DNA of 64,000 nucleotides from Symbiodinium natans (taxonomy: Eukaryota > Sar > Dinophyceae > Suessiales > Symbiodiniaceae), in the NCBI GenBank assembly GCA_905221605.1, contig CAJNDS010002796.1, forward strand, positions 182,001 through 246,000, in the 5' to 3' direction. Below the pieces are notes generated by a model, which ran no database searches, had not been told where the DNA came from, and saw only the letters and a program-made list of their open reading frames with translations. Position numbers and translations under genes: made by a program. How positions within the stretch are numbered: the stretch's first letter is position 1; each line of letters opens with the position of its first letter. Shown one piece after another: positions 8,670 through 18,325 of this stretch.

Positions 8670-10039
8670 GAGTCTCGGAGAGGGCCCAAGGCCGTGAGGT
8701 TCTCCTCCGTCAATCCCTGTGCTTCCAGATGGACCTGCAAATAAGGTCCTCGGAACCCTCTGGAGGAAAGGCTCTCCCTCCACGGTGGAGTTGCCTTCAA
8801 CTCGCTGCGTCCATGTCGTGGAGTCGGACCTTTTGTGTGTTCTGTGAGCGTGGCGTTGGCCGCAATCGGTTCCATGGGAGGTTGCTGCCACGTTGCTGGC
8901 GGAGTTGTAGGTTCCGGTATGCTCGCCCCACGGGCGGCATCCGGTGTCGCAGGTCCAGCCTTTGCTGGTCGCCACTCCTCCCAGTTGTCCTCCTCGGAGT
9001 CCGACACCGAGATCGTTGCACCCACTGCCCTGGGCGCTGCAGAGGGTTCTGACACAGCCTCCTCCGTGGTCACAATCTCCATGTGGACGAAGCATCCGGG
9101 GTCGCTGGTCCCGGTACGGTCTCTGCTCCCATGGTGCTGTCCGGTCCGAAGGCGTGGACTGCGAACCCTCTCCCCTGGCGAGGTCCAATCTCGAGCTCCA
9201 ATGGCTCGTCCATCGCCTGCTTCCAGGTGTTCCAGTCGACAGGGACCTGCCGGACTGGCACCTGTTCGGATTGCGCTACCGCCATGTAGCTCTTCATGTT
9301 CTCGGTATGCGGCTCCGACATCAGGTGGACTCTGCTGCTCGTTTCTGACAGACCAGACAATAAGGGTCGTTGGCATCGTTGTTCACGAGCGCCTGCCATG
9401 ACCCTTCGAAGCGGCGACATATCCAAGTCAGCCAGCCGGAACTTGCGAAGCGACGCTTGCCTTTCCGGGTCGGTCCGGTAAGGTAGTCCGGAGGTGGCCC
9501 ACTCGGCTCCCGAACGACGGGCCGCTCCTCCATAGGTTTCCGCTCCTTTGCCGGCTTCTGCTTCTCCTTCTTGGCCTTCAATGCAGCATCCTTGGCTGCT
9601 CTCGCTTCCATGAAGCGTCGCCAGGCTTCTGGGTCGTTGCCCATTATCTCGTAGCTGTCGGATTTGCCTCCGAGGCTTTCTCCTCCCTTTCCTCCAGAAA
9701 CTTTTCCCAAACCGAGATCTTCTTCTCTTCCTTCGAGGTCTTCCCCTCCCTCTTCGGGGCTCTTTCTTCCTCAGCATCTTGGGAGTTGGCCGCATCAGCG
9801 TGAGCGCTGTGGCCTTGTGGAAAGACGCCCGCTTCACCATCGTGGGCTCTCTGGCTCGATGGGATGATGGCTGCTCCACCATTGCCACATCTTTCGGCGG
9901 GGGTGATGGAACATAGATCGTGACTGGAGATGTTTTCTCTGTCTTGTAGGGAACCGAGTCGCTTCTCTTCCTCGGTGATTCTGTTCACCCGGTGCTTGTC
10001 CACGAGGAGCATCCTGCGCGCTCGCGCTCCCTCTCGCAT
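8490..10039 (-). pseudogene. Frame-broken lysine-rich protein with a U1-like zinc finger remnant
   Basis: Reading leftward from 10039, protein-like sequence passes through at least four frame segments: about 10039-9665 (acidic/lysine-rich, ISVWEKFLEEREEK), 9690-9321 (charged helix, then PYCLVCQKRAAEST), 9293-9080 (MSEPHTENMKSYMAVAQ) and about 9079-8490 (ISVSDSEEDNWEEWRP). The CLVCQ pair at the end of the second segment and the EPHTENM at the start of the third would together make a U1/matrin-type C2H2 finger, but a small indel at about 9300 separates them. I do not recognise the family. It could be a retroelement gag or a processed host gene. The frame changes argue that it is not functional. 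Confidence 0.45.
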
Positions 10040-11811
10040 ACCCTCCAGCTCGCTAATAAAGCGGAATTGTCTTGCTCATAGCTGGCTCCCCTTTTCCATG
10101 GTGTCTACCACAAAAGACGGTGGCTCCTGGTGCTTTGGGCATCCAAGGCTTTTGGATCGATACTTGAGACTGCTCTTGCAGATCACGATCAAAACACGAC
10201 AAGGGAATGTTTGCCGCTGTGGTGCTACTGTCACACGCATGCACAAGCCACTTGACCTTTTCTTCCCATGTGTGGTGATTGTGGTCTGCACAAGACGCAC
10301 GACTGTCCAACTCATGCACAAGCCTCTCGACTGCTGGCGTGGTGCTGTTGTTTTGCTTTCCGTGTAAAAATGTTGATTGAAAAGAAGCATGTATGACTGT
10401 CAAGCTCATGGAAAACGGCATGCCGCAAAACTGAAAGACTCAAAGAAACTTGGAGCGGCGCTCAAAAGCTTGTCAACGGTCCTTAGTTTCTTCTCAGTCT
10501 CTTCTTGGGCTTAACACACTCGCAGAATTTCAATACCCGTAATTCAAGGTCGAACGATGAAAATCACAATTAGCGGATGACTTTTTCAAGATCGATTTTA
10601 GCGATGTTGTTTCGTTTTGGCGATTGAATCTTGAGGCTTCAGAGCTAAAGAATGTTCACTGACGCAAGCCAACTTACTAAGGCAAACAAGGTGGACTTGA
10701 AAGTTACGCTTGCGGACAGTGATTCCGCCTTGCTGTACACAGCGTCGGTTCCTAACACCGCCTGGCTTTACACATTACACAGCGTCACTCTCACACTCAG
10801 AACTACTCTTCGATGCTGGAGTGGTGGTTTCAAGCAAACGTCCACCAAGACATGTGTTAATGCGCCAATTTCAACGGAATATCCAGTCGCAGTCTCCGCA
10901 TGGAACTTCGGGCGTCCTTTCAACCAACTCAGGATCCTCTCACGTGGTCGCTTTCAAGCGTCTCTCTTGTGATGATGTGGAACAAACTGCCAGCTGGTAA
11001 ATGCGATCATCTGAAGGAAAACTAACCACCTGGTTTGTAAGCATTATACCAAAGTGATATTCTCCAGAAACGTCTTGATAACTGTGCTTTTCCACTACCC
11101 TTGGTTGTGGGCTGCGCTGGCTGCGTTGTAACGGCCTGGCTCTCCTTCTCTCTGGAATCCATCACACAAAGCTGCTTGTCGCAAAAACTGCAAACCAGTC
11201 ATCAGCTTACCCATGCTATCTGTTGAGCCACCAGGTGCAAAAAACAACTGCATATTCGGAACTTGAAGGGGTTCTTGTGGTGCTGTCTGAGGGGTATTCC
11301 CATCTGGTATGGTAGAACTGAGGTTCAAGCAAAGGCACAGCCCCAACTTGGCTGATGGCCTGCTCCAGTGTAGCTGTCCACTACCTTGGATCTACTCCGC
11401 GTGGAAGTCTTTTTCAAGGTCCATGCCTTGGGAAGGCGCTTGAACAGCTTCTACCTGAATTTGTTCTTTGAACTTTTTTGTTTCCAAAAATGACTTTTAG
11501 TTTTTCCCGTTGGCCATGGTGTTTTGTCTGATTTTTAAGCCAGATCAGTTTGGTTGATTCAGTTGCAAAAAGTAAGTGAGACTCATCTTGTTTTCAGCTT
11601 CTTTTGTCAGAATTCATTTGTTCAGCAAGAAAAATGAATTTTGTTTTTTAACTTGAAAAAAGTTTGTGTGTGTGCAATTTTTGTTTGTGTGCCTGGACTT
11701 GCAAATTCATCAATTTAATACATTCGTATTCAAAAGTTTAGCAGGTTGTTCGTTGTTGTTGGTGGTTGTCACGCGTCACCATTGAAAAAATAGTAGTATT
11801 GCATTGTGTCA
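10040..11811. other. Intergenic, no gene seen
   Basis: No protein-like frame longer than about 100 residues and no recognisable domain was found on either strand. Composition becomes T-rich from about 11450 to 11780. A short imperfect repeat around CATGCACAAGCC occurs near 10239 and 10313. Nothing else was supported. Confidence 0.5.
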
Positions 11812-11902
<91 letters not shown>

Positions 11903-12118
11903 TAGTAGTAGTAAGTAGTAGTAAGTAGTAGTAAGTAGTAGTAAGTAGTAGTAAGTAGTAGTAAGTAGTAGTAAGTAGTAGTAAGTAGTAGTAGTAGTAG
12001 TAAGTAGTAGTAGTAGTAGTAGTAAGTAGTAAGTAGTAGTAAGTAGTAGTAGTAAGTAGTAGTAGTAGTAGTAGTAGTAAGTAGTAGTAAGTAGTAGTAG
12101 TAGTAAGTAGTAGTATAG
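11812..12118. repeat. TAG trinucleotide array with TAGTAGTAAG higher-order unit
   Basis: A long (TAG)n tract passes into a block in which TAG and TAAG alternate with a ten-base period (TAGTAGTAAG), then a mixed block. The 12119-12209 stretch between this array and the next is a degraded version containing GTAGTC and GTCGTAG variants. The threonine/tyrosine-rich frames on the minus strand are a by-product of the repeat. Confidence 0.95.
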
Positions 12119-12209
12119 TCGTAGTCGATTATTCTATCGTAAGTCGTAGCCGTAGGGCGTAGTCTAAGTCCGTAGTCCGTAGTCGTCGGCGTCAGTCGTA
12201 GTCGTAGTA

Positions 12210-12212
12210 GAT

Positions 12213-12275
<63 letters not shown>

Positions 12276-12309
12276 AGTAGTAGTAGTAGTAGTAGTAGTA
12301 TTAGAGTAT

Positions 12310-12389
<80 letters not shown>

Positions 12390-12446
12390 CTAGTAGTGGT
12401 AGTAGTAATAGTAGTAGTAGTCGTGGTCGTAGTAGTAGTAGTAGGA
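12210..12446. repeat. TAG trinucleotide array, second block
   Basis: This is a purer (TAG)n array with single interruptions (TAGAGTAG, TATTAGAG, TACTAG, TAGTGG). It shares its unit with the array at 11812-12118 and probably has the same origin. Confidence 0.95.
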
Positions 12447-13431
12447 GCATGTGAAGTCGACCAGCACTGGACTTGCACTAAGCCAATGCAATCACAGCCC
12501 GGTCACGCTGTGAAACGACTTCGCGAGTTCAAGCACTTGTGCAGCTACGCCTGAGTGCGTCCGGTCGGACCGCACAGCAACCTAAGAGCTACTGTACGAC
12601 TCTACCGTGCTCAAAGGCACAAGCTCGGTACTTGAGCCAAAATTGGCATTGAAACGAATTGCAAACCTACACATGCAAAGAAGACTACAGTACTTGTCCT
12701 GGCAGCTCTGCACATGCAACGTGCGTGCTTAGACCTGCTCACATTCGCCCCTCAGCCGAGGCTTCCAGCTCATCTCGAGCTCGGAGTGCAGCAGGCACTC
12801 GCGCTGAACACAGAAAGGGAAGGGAGAGGGTGTCGCGTGCGACCGCGGTGGTCCGCACATCATGAGCATTGGCATGCGGCAGGGACGCTAGCCCGCACCA
12901 CCACAACGAACGCACGACGACGGCAACCCTCAGCAACCCTTAACCACCCTTTCCCAGGAGGTCCTCACCCTTTTGCTGGTGGGCGAGGCTCTTGAATCCT
13001 CGAGCTGGTCTCTAGCTGCCAGTACGCAGACTATGGTACAAATGGTACACTGTACACTACCGGTCCTAAGCTACGGCTACGGCTACTCACCTATCCGGAA
13101 CTACCCTACGGGCTACCAGACTCAGTGAGAGCCGCGCACATGGCTCGTGCCGCGGGCAATGCAACTCACACGCGCTTCGGCGAGCGCATTGCCGCGACCA
13201 GGACACGGTCCGCAGCACCTGCAAAAGAGCACCCTCGGCACGAGGGGCCACAGGCAGGGCGAAGGAGAAAGGTGCGGGGAAGCAAAATGGGCAGGTTTCC
13301 AACCTGCCGCGGCTTTTCGCCCGCAGTCAAACAAAAGAAAGTGCAAAAGGTTGGCGAAGCAACGTGCCGTGCTGCAACGCCTGCTCTGATAATGCGTGGA
13401 TGCATACCACGCCGCGCCAACTGGCCGCAGC
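12447..13431. other. Intergenic, contains a minus-strand DinoSL relic
   Basis: No convincing coding frame was found. The only strong signal is the spliced-leader-like sequence at 12631-12648 on the minus strand. Small direct repeats of CTACGG occur near 13070-13085. Confidence 0.5.
12631..12648 (-). other. Relic of dinoflagellate spliced leader (DinoSL)
   Basis: The minus strand reads TGCCAATTTTGGCTCAAG. The 3' part of the published DinoSL ends in GCCATTTTGGCTCAAG. The match is exact over the last 13 bases and extends with a single inserted A. DinoSL is added to mRNA by trans-splicing, so a genomic copy usually marks the 5' end of a reverse-transcribed, reinserted mRNA. The inferred retroposed transcript would run leftward from here, toward the microsatellite and the broken gene at 8490-10039. 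Confidence 0.7.
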
Positions 13432-15440
13432 CTACTCGATACCCTGTGGAGCAGTGTTAGGGGCACGAGTGGCGTTGCCAGCAACGTTGGAGCTACTGGC
13501 TCGCTCCAACTGAGGGCGCTTTGCAACCGCCTCATCGAGGGAGAATGCCTCAGCCGACACCCTCTGGAAATCCTCGATGTAGGACTGCGCGACCGGGTGC
13601 GTCTTGGGGACCTCAAGCTTAAGCCCTGCCTCCGCATTGGCTTTGCTGCTTGTGGTAAAATTGAGGCTCCCAATCAGCACCACCGCGCCATCAGGCCGCA
13701 GTAGGCAAAGGGCCTTGGCATGGTGCAGCCCTTGAATCCCGGTGCCTACCTTAGCCCCGCGCCCGTCGCGAGCATAGGCGTCGCGCACGGATGTGCCACA
13801 ACCCACCTTCACCTCGGCACCTGCAGCCGCCAAGCGTTTCAACGCTTGCCACTGAAGCTTGGTGCGGTGGCATTGTCCCATGTCGGCGACAATCCGAACG
13901 CTCGCGCCCTTGCCAAGCGACGCTTCGATTGCCTCGATGCAGGATGGGCAATCTAAGCTGTACGCCCGGATGTAGATCACATCCTCTGCTGCTCCAGACC
14001 CAAGCAGCGTTTGGGCGGCCTGAACGTATGGCCCGCCAGCAAGGAATTCCGCTTCTTTGACTGGAGAACTCCTAGCGGGGGCTGGGCCCTTGTTCCTCCG
14101 GCCTGGCGTGCGCGCCACAGTGGCAGTGGCGGCACGCTGCACGGAGCCGGACTGTGCGTGGGCTGCGCTCGCTCCATCTGCTGGGGCCGCGGCCAGGTCA
14201 CGACCCGCGAGCCCCTGAAAGCAGGAGAGCCCGCGGCTCTTAGCCGCAAGTTGGGAGAAACATCCTTCACTGTTTCCCAAACCCAACACAACCTTACCCT
14301 TAGCCAGGGCTTCGGAGGCGGTACTCCGAATGGAGTCTGTGAGCGCAGGACCCGCGCCTCGCTGGGCCGCGTGCAAAAAATGTAGGGAACGAGCGGTGTC
14401 CATTGCGGCATCGCAATGCCCGCAGCGTCCTTCTGCCAGGTAAGCACGACAGCCACAGGCAGCTGTCTCCTCCTTGAGGTGCACCCAAACCTTATGGGTC
14501 ACCCCTTTCTTGGAGCTCGCGACCTCAAACGTCGCTTCGGAGCCAAGGAGCTGAGACAGCCGCGCCTCAGGGGCCGCGGTGTTGCCATGTCGCATATGCG
14601 CAATGCGATTGGCAACGGCACGACTCACGTACCACAGAACAGCGCCGCACAAAATCACTACTACCAGAGTGATGGCTGTTCCGGCGACCCACACGGTCCG
14701 CCTGGCCCCATGACCGATTTCCTCGACTACGTCGGCCGAAACCGTTGCAACCGCGTGCATGGAGTCCTCGACAACATGCACAACCCCGCGGTGCAACTGC
14801 AAGGCAATCGGCGCCGACGCTGCAGCCGCCAGGCCCCACCAGCCGTTGATGTTCCCGTTGAGGGCGTGCATCAACCGATTGAGGAGCCCGCGACCCAGGA
14901 AAAAGGGGGTCCGCGGCGGAAGCGGAACACTTGGCGGCGGCCGGGCCGACCCGCACGGGAAGGCTGGGACCCAGCTTGTGCTTGGGCGGGGTTGGAGCGC
15001 GGCAACAATGCCCGCGGCGAAAGCGCCCCAGGCGTACTTGCCCCTCCCCTTGGGCTTGCCCTTGGCATCGGACTTGCCTCTGCCCTTCGGCTTGCCCTGG
15101 CCCTTGCCACGGGCGTCTGCCCAAGCACTCCTAGGGTCGCGGCCCTTGCCGTACGTCGCCTCTTCGCGACGTCTCTTGCCGCCCCTCTTCTTGTGTTTAT
15201 TTCTAAGAAGAGGTTGGATGGTTTCTTGATCCATCGCGCGATTGGCCAGAAGGATCTCGTACTCCAGCTCGTCCTGGCTGCTTTCGGAGCCCGAGTCCCT
15301 CTCTTCGCCGCGCCGCGGATCAGGGATCCCGCGGGAAACGACCTCTGCCAAGCGGAGAGGCGTGCTGCACCGAAAGCACAGCTGCCTGAATGAAAGGTTC
15401 CATTCATAGCAGTTAGGGCACTGCCTGCTATGCGGAGCGC
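13432..15440 (-). CDS. RanBP2 finger, membrane segment, SWIM finger and PLD-fold domain
   Basis: The frame is open from about 15463. The first recognisable block is QCPNCYEWNL...CFRCST at 15420-15365, a C-x2-C...N...C-x2-C RanBP2-type finger, just before a formal TTG start at 15351. Numbering from 15351: a Lys/Gly-rich patch (54-105); a transmembrane helix (219-241); a SWIM-type finger (C299-x-C301...C310-x-H312); and a phospholipase-D fold (about 440-600) with HHAKALCLL at 543-551 and GSLNFTT at 561-567. The usual HxKx4D Asp is Leu, with an Asp three residues later, so the catalytic box may be altered. PLD-fold proteins include phospholipases and RNA/DNA nucleases. The stop is at 13432-13434. 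This is the C-terminal part of the gene starting at 18165. Confidence 0.65.
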
Positions 15441-17789
15441 CTCGCTGATGTGATCATCGCGCTCTGCCTTCTCCGCCTGGCGCCGCTCCCGCTTCTTGGC
15501 GCGCTCGGCCGCCCGCGCCTCCTCGGCCGCCTGGAGGGCTTCAGCGAGTTCCTCATCGCTGAGAAGCCTCGCGGCATCTGCCCGCGCTTGCTGTTCTTCA
15601 AGCTCTTCGGCAGAAAACCTCCGCCGCCATTGCTCCGGCGCGGTTTGAGGATCTACCTCCCACCACCCGATGTCGATCCCATTGATCCATCGGCCGTCGC
15701 ACGGGGCGCCCGCGTTCGGGCCGCCCGCGTGCGTGGTGAGGCACTGGTCCTCGGTGACCGGGTTAATGGCTTCGCAGAAGAAGCACCGCCAGCTGCCGTA
15801 GGGGTAAAAGCGGCCTTCGACGTAGGCTCGGTTGGCTGGGAGGGCGACATCGTCCGCCTCATCCGCGGTGCCCTCCTCCATCTCAACCGAGACCTCCTCG
15901 TCTTTGACAACCTCAGCTTCCTCCTCCTGTTCCTCCTTGACCAGGGGCTCTACCTCCTCCCGGCCAACTTTGAGGTGGGACTCAGTGCGAACCTCGGCGC
16001 GCATCAGAATGACGTCAAGGCTGTCCGCGGCTGGGTCGCCCGCGAAGAAGGAATCGATCTCCTGGGCATGGAGATCGTCAAGAGGCGTCACCAGGTCTGG
16101 CGAATAATCTCGCTTGGAACGGCGCTCTGCAAGGCGTTGCTGAACGTCGCTCTTCGGCGGCTCGAGGGCCCGCCCGCGCGGAGCGGCTTCCCGTGGAGGT
16201 CTCGGCTCGGCCTCCTCTCTGGGCTCGCTCTTGGGCGTGGACCCTCCACTGCTGCTCTCTGGAGCGGGATCCAGCTCGGGGTCGTCGCGAAGCCACCCCG
16301 GCGGATGACTACCACCATAAATGTGGTGCGACCCGTCTTCAAGCTGGATTCGGTCCCCTCTTTTCAGGAGCGGGACCTTCGAGTGATCGTACCCGTTAGC
16401 TTTGTGGTACCGAATCACTCGGAGCATGGGCACTTCCCCATACTCACCGTCCTTTCCTCGGCGGAACAACCGTCCCCGCCAGTCTTGACGAAAAGGGTCA
16501 AGAGGTGCGGAGGGGCTGATCCCCAGGTTGGGCGGAAGAGAGGCGCCATGGCAGGCCGCCTGATGCAAGTGGTACTGCACCAGCGACTCAAAGGCCAGCC
16601 CGCATCCAGGAGCCGAGCATCCATAGTGGCCGTCAGCATTGGGGCGAGGCTCTTCTGGGGCCGGGGCGGACTGGGCGGTCCCGCCTCCTGAAGGCCTGGC
16701 GGAACTGCTCGACCCCGCAACCCCGGGGGCGTCCTGACCATCGTCAGACACCTCTTCCCCGTCGGCGCCTTCCCCGGCCGCCCGACTCTCTCCCTCTCGG
16801 CGCAGTGTTTTGAGGGATTCCTCACGCTTGGTGATCTTCTCTAGCTTCACCATCGCGGTTCCCGCCACCTCCAGTATCTTCGACTGGAGCTTCTGCGCTC
16901 TCAGAAGAGCTTCGGACCGCGCGAGGTACTCCTTCGCGCTGCTGACCACCGTTTGGCCGAGCTCGAGGAACCCTTCCTCTGTGCTCTCGGCATGGGCCCC
17001 ATCAGCGGGCTCCTCGTCCTCCTTCACCTTGACCGCGGCTGGAGGCGCCCGCGTGTCGGGAAGATCCGAGCTGGAACTATCTTCCTCGACACCTTCAGCT
17101 TCTCGGGCTGCCTCTTCCTCGAGCGAGTCTTCGGCCTCGAGGACATTGGGGCCAGGGACGTTGCGCCTAGGGTACACCTTGGGCTTCGCTGGAACGATCG
17201 AAGTCTTAGGAGCCCCTGAGGGACGCCCTTTGGCCTTAGGCGCGGCCTTAGGAGGGGTAACAGGTTGGGCGGCCCCCGCGGCCATGACACGGCCCGCAGG
17301 GGCCAGCACAACCGTCGAGGAGCTCGCCGCGCCACTGCTGGCCGCAGCAGCTTGGGACGCTTGGACCGTGCCCAGTCTCGGTCCTCGCCCCAACGGCGGG
17401 TATGGGCCCGCACTGGCGTCGCCTAAACTCCTTAGGTCGACATGCTGGATCAACCGATCCACTTCTAACTCAGCAATCAAGACTGAGTAAACAGGCGAGC
17501 CCTTGGGGAGTGCCCAGATGCGGGAGATGCCGGTGGCTCTAATCTGGCCAGTGAGAGCCACCCCATCCGCTCCCGAATAGATAGGCACTCCGGCGTCCCG
17601 CAGGACCGCCAGCCGGACTTCGACTATGCAAGTCGATCCGCGGCGGAACCCGCGTCTCCCGTCCTCCCACTGCGTGGGGCAGTGGCCTAGGACGTAGTGC
17701 ACTCCGAGGCGGCCTCCCGGCCCGCCGCCGGGGATCAAGCCGTTCTGAATCAGGCTTGGCACGACATGCAGGTCCGTGCCGTGCCACAT
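14871..17789 (-). CDS. Tpt1/KptA second lobe, C2H2 and RanBP2-type zinc fingers
   Basis: Residues 2-100 complete the phosphotransferase: WHGT at 2-5, then RLGVHYVLG, DGRRGFRRGSTCIVEVRL, and YSGADGVALT to IWALP, matching the HGT, R.xVH and N/G-V-x-LT blocks of the family. A long acidic/Pro-Ala linker with a coiled-coil-like helix (about 275-335) follows. A classic C2H2 finger has C391, C396, H409 and H414 (nt about 16625-16548). A RanBP2-like finger starts WRCFFCEAIN at residue 667 (nt about 15791). An Arg/Glu-rich helix runs at 725-785. True coding leaves this frame near 15440, where an in-register zinc finger continues in the next ORF. The last 190 residues are spurious. Confidence 0.65.
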   Translation of the reverse strand: MWHGTDLHVVPSLIQNGLIPGGGPGGRLGVHYVLGHCPTQWEDGRRGFRRGSTCIVEVRLAVLRDAGVPIYSGADGVALTGQIRATGISRIWALPKGSPVYSVLIAELEVDRLIQHVDLRSLGDASAGPYPPLGRGPRLGTVQASQAAAASSGAASSSTVVLAPAGRVMAAGAAQPVTPPKAAPKAKGRPSGAPKTSIVPAKPKVYPRRNVPGPNVLEAEDSLEEEAAREAEGVEEDSSSSDLPDTRAPPAAVKVKEDEEPADGAHAESTEEGFLELGQTVVSSAKEYLARSEALLRAQKLQSKILEVAGTAMVKLEKITKREESLKTLRREGESRAAGEGADGEEVSDDGQDAPGVAGSSSSARPSGGGTAQSAPAPEEPRPNADGHYGCSAPGCGLAFESLVQYHLHQAACHGASLPPNLGISPSAPLDPFRQDWRGRLFRRGKDGEYGEVPMLRVIRYHKANGYDHSKVPLLKRGDRIQLEDGSHHIYGGSHPPGWLRDDPELDPAPESSSGGSTPKSEPREEAEPRPPREAAPRGRALEPPKSDVQQRLAERRSKRDYSPDLVTPLDDLHAQEIDSFFAGDPAADSLDVILMRAEVRTESHLKVGREEVEPLVKEEQEEEAEVVKDEEVSVEMEEGTADEADDVALPANRAYVEGRFYPYGSWRCFFCEAINPVTEDQCLTTHAGGPNAGAPCDGRWINGIDIGWWEVDPQTAPEQWRRRFSAEELEEQQARADAARLLSDEELAEALQAAEEARAAERAKKRERRQAEKAERDDHISEALRIAGSALTAMNGTFHSGSCAFGAARLSAWQRSFPAGSLIRGAAKRGTRAPKAARTSWSTRSFWPIARWIKKPSNLFLEINTRRGAARDVAKRRRTARAATLGVLGQTPVARARASRRAEASPMPRASPRGGASTPGALSPRALLPRSNPAQAQAGSQPSRAGRPGRRQVFRFRRGPPFSWVAGSSIG

Positions 17790-18165
17790 ACCGGTCTATA
17801 AGATCGTTGATGGCGGTCTCACTTAGACCCTCCATCATGAACCCCATAGGATGGCCGCAATCGGCCGAGTGGCCTTGGAAGGCACGCAGGAAGCCAGCGT
17901 GCGAGGTATCTAACCTCGGCTTCCGCTGGTTGGCGTCGTGCGCGACCGCCTGGTTGTACTGGTTGATGGTGATGCCAAGTTGCTCGATCAACTCATCAAC
18001 CGGGTAGAGGCCGCCCGGAGCGAACCGGCCTCTGCAACCAGCTTCGCCGTGCCGCATGCATCGGACTAGCCTGCGCTGCACGTCGTCAATCGTGGGCGGG
18101 CCCCTCCGGCCCTTAGGGCCAGGGCTCTTGCTCTTGCCCCTGCCCTTCGACCCTCCTCCACCCAT
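17539..18165 (-). CDS. Tpt1/KptA-like RNA 2'-phosphotransferase domain, N-terminal half
   Basis: After a Gly/Lys-rich leader, residues 27-126 carry the first lobe of the Tpt1/KptA fold: an LxRxxRHG segment (LVRCMRHGEAG), a winged-helix-like stretch (VDELIEQLGITINQYNQAV), and RAFQGHS at residues 94-100, the hallmark RAxQGHS motif. In the family this enzyme removes the 2'-phosphate left at RNA splice junctions using NAD+. The frame fails at about 17790, where the second lobe continues one frame over as MWHGTDLHV. Residues after 126 in this frame are therefore not real. ATG 18165 is the first Met before the domain. The gene continues in 14871-17789. Confidence 0.65.
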   Translation of the reverse strand: MGGGGSKGRGKSKSPGPKGRRGPPTIDDVQRRLVRCMRHGEAGCRGRFAPGGLYPVDELIEQLGITINQYNQAVAHDANQRKPRLDTSHAGFLRAFQGHSADCGHPMGFMMEGLSETAINDLIDRYVARHGPACRAKPDSERLDPRRRAGRPPRSALRPRPLPHAVGGRETRVPPRIDLHSRSPAGGPAGRRSAYLFGSGWGGSHWPD

Positions 18166-18325
18166 CGCGGCACTGAGGCCCGCGACTTTGCTGGACCTCC
18201 CATGGGCGAGGAAAACCTGACGCGCCCTTGAGCGGCCAGGACACGGCCCGCTGCAAGGGGCCGGTGTGCAGTAGTGGTAGGTAGCCGCTCCCGCGCGGCC
18301 AGGGCACGGCCCGCAGCGGGGCCTT

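Noticed and set aside
11920-12000. CRISPR-like array
   Set aside because: The units are directly adjacent without unique spacers; it is a minisatellite in a eukaryotic context.
12212-12478. Minus-strand frame of poly-threonine and poly-tyrosine
   Set aside because: It is the translation of the TAG microsatellite and has no coding signal.
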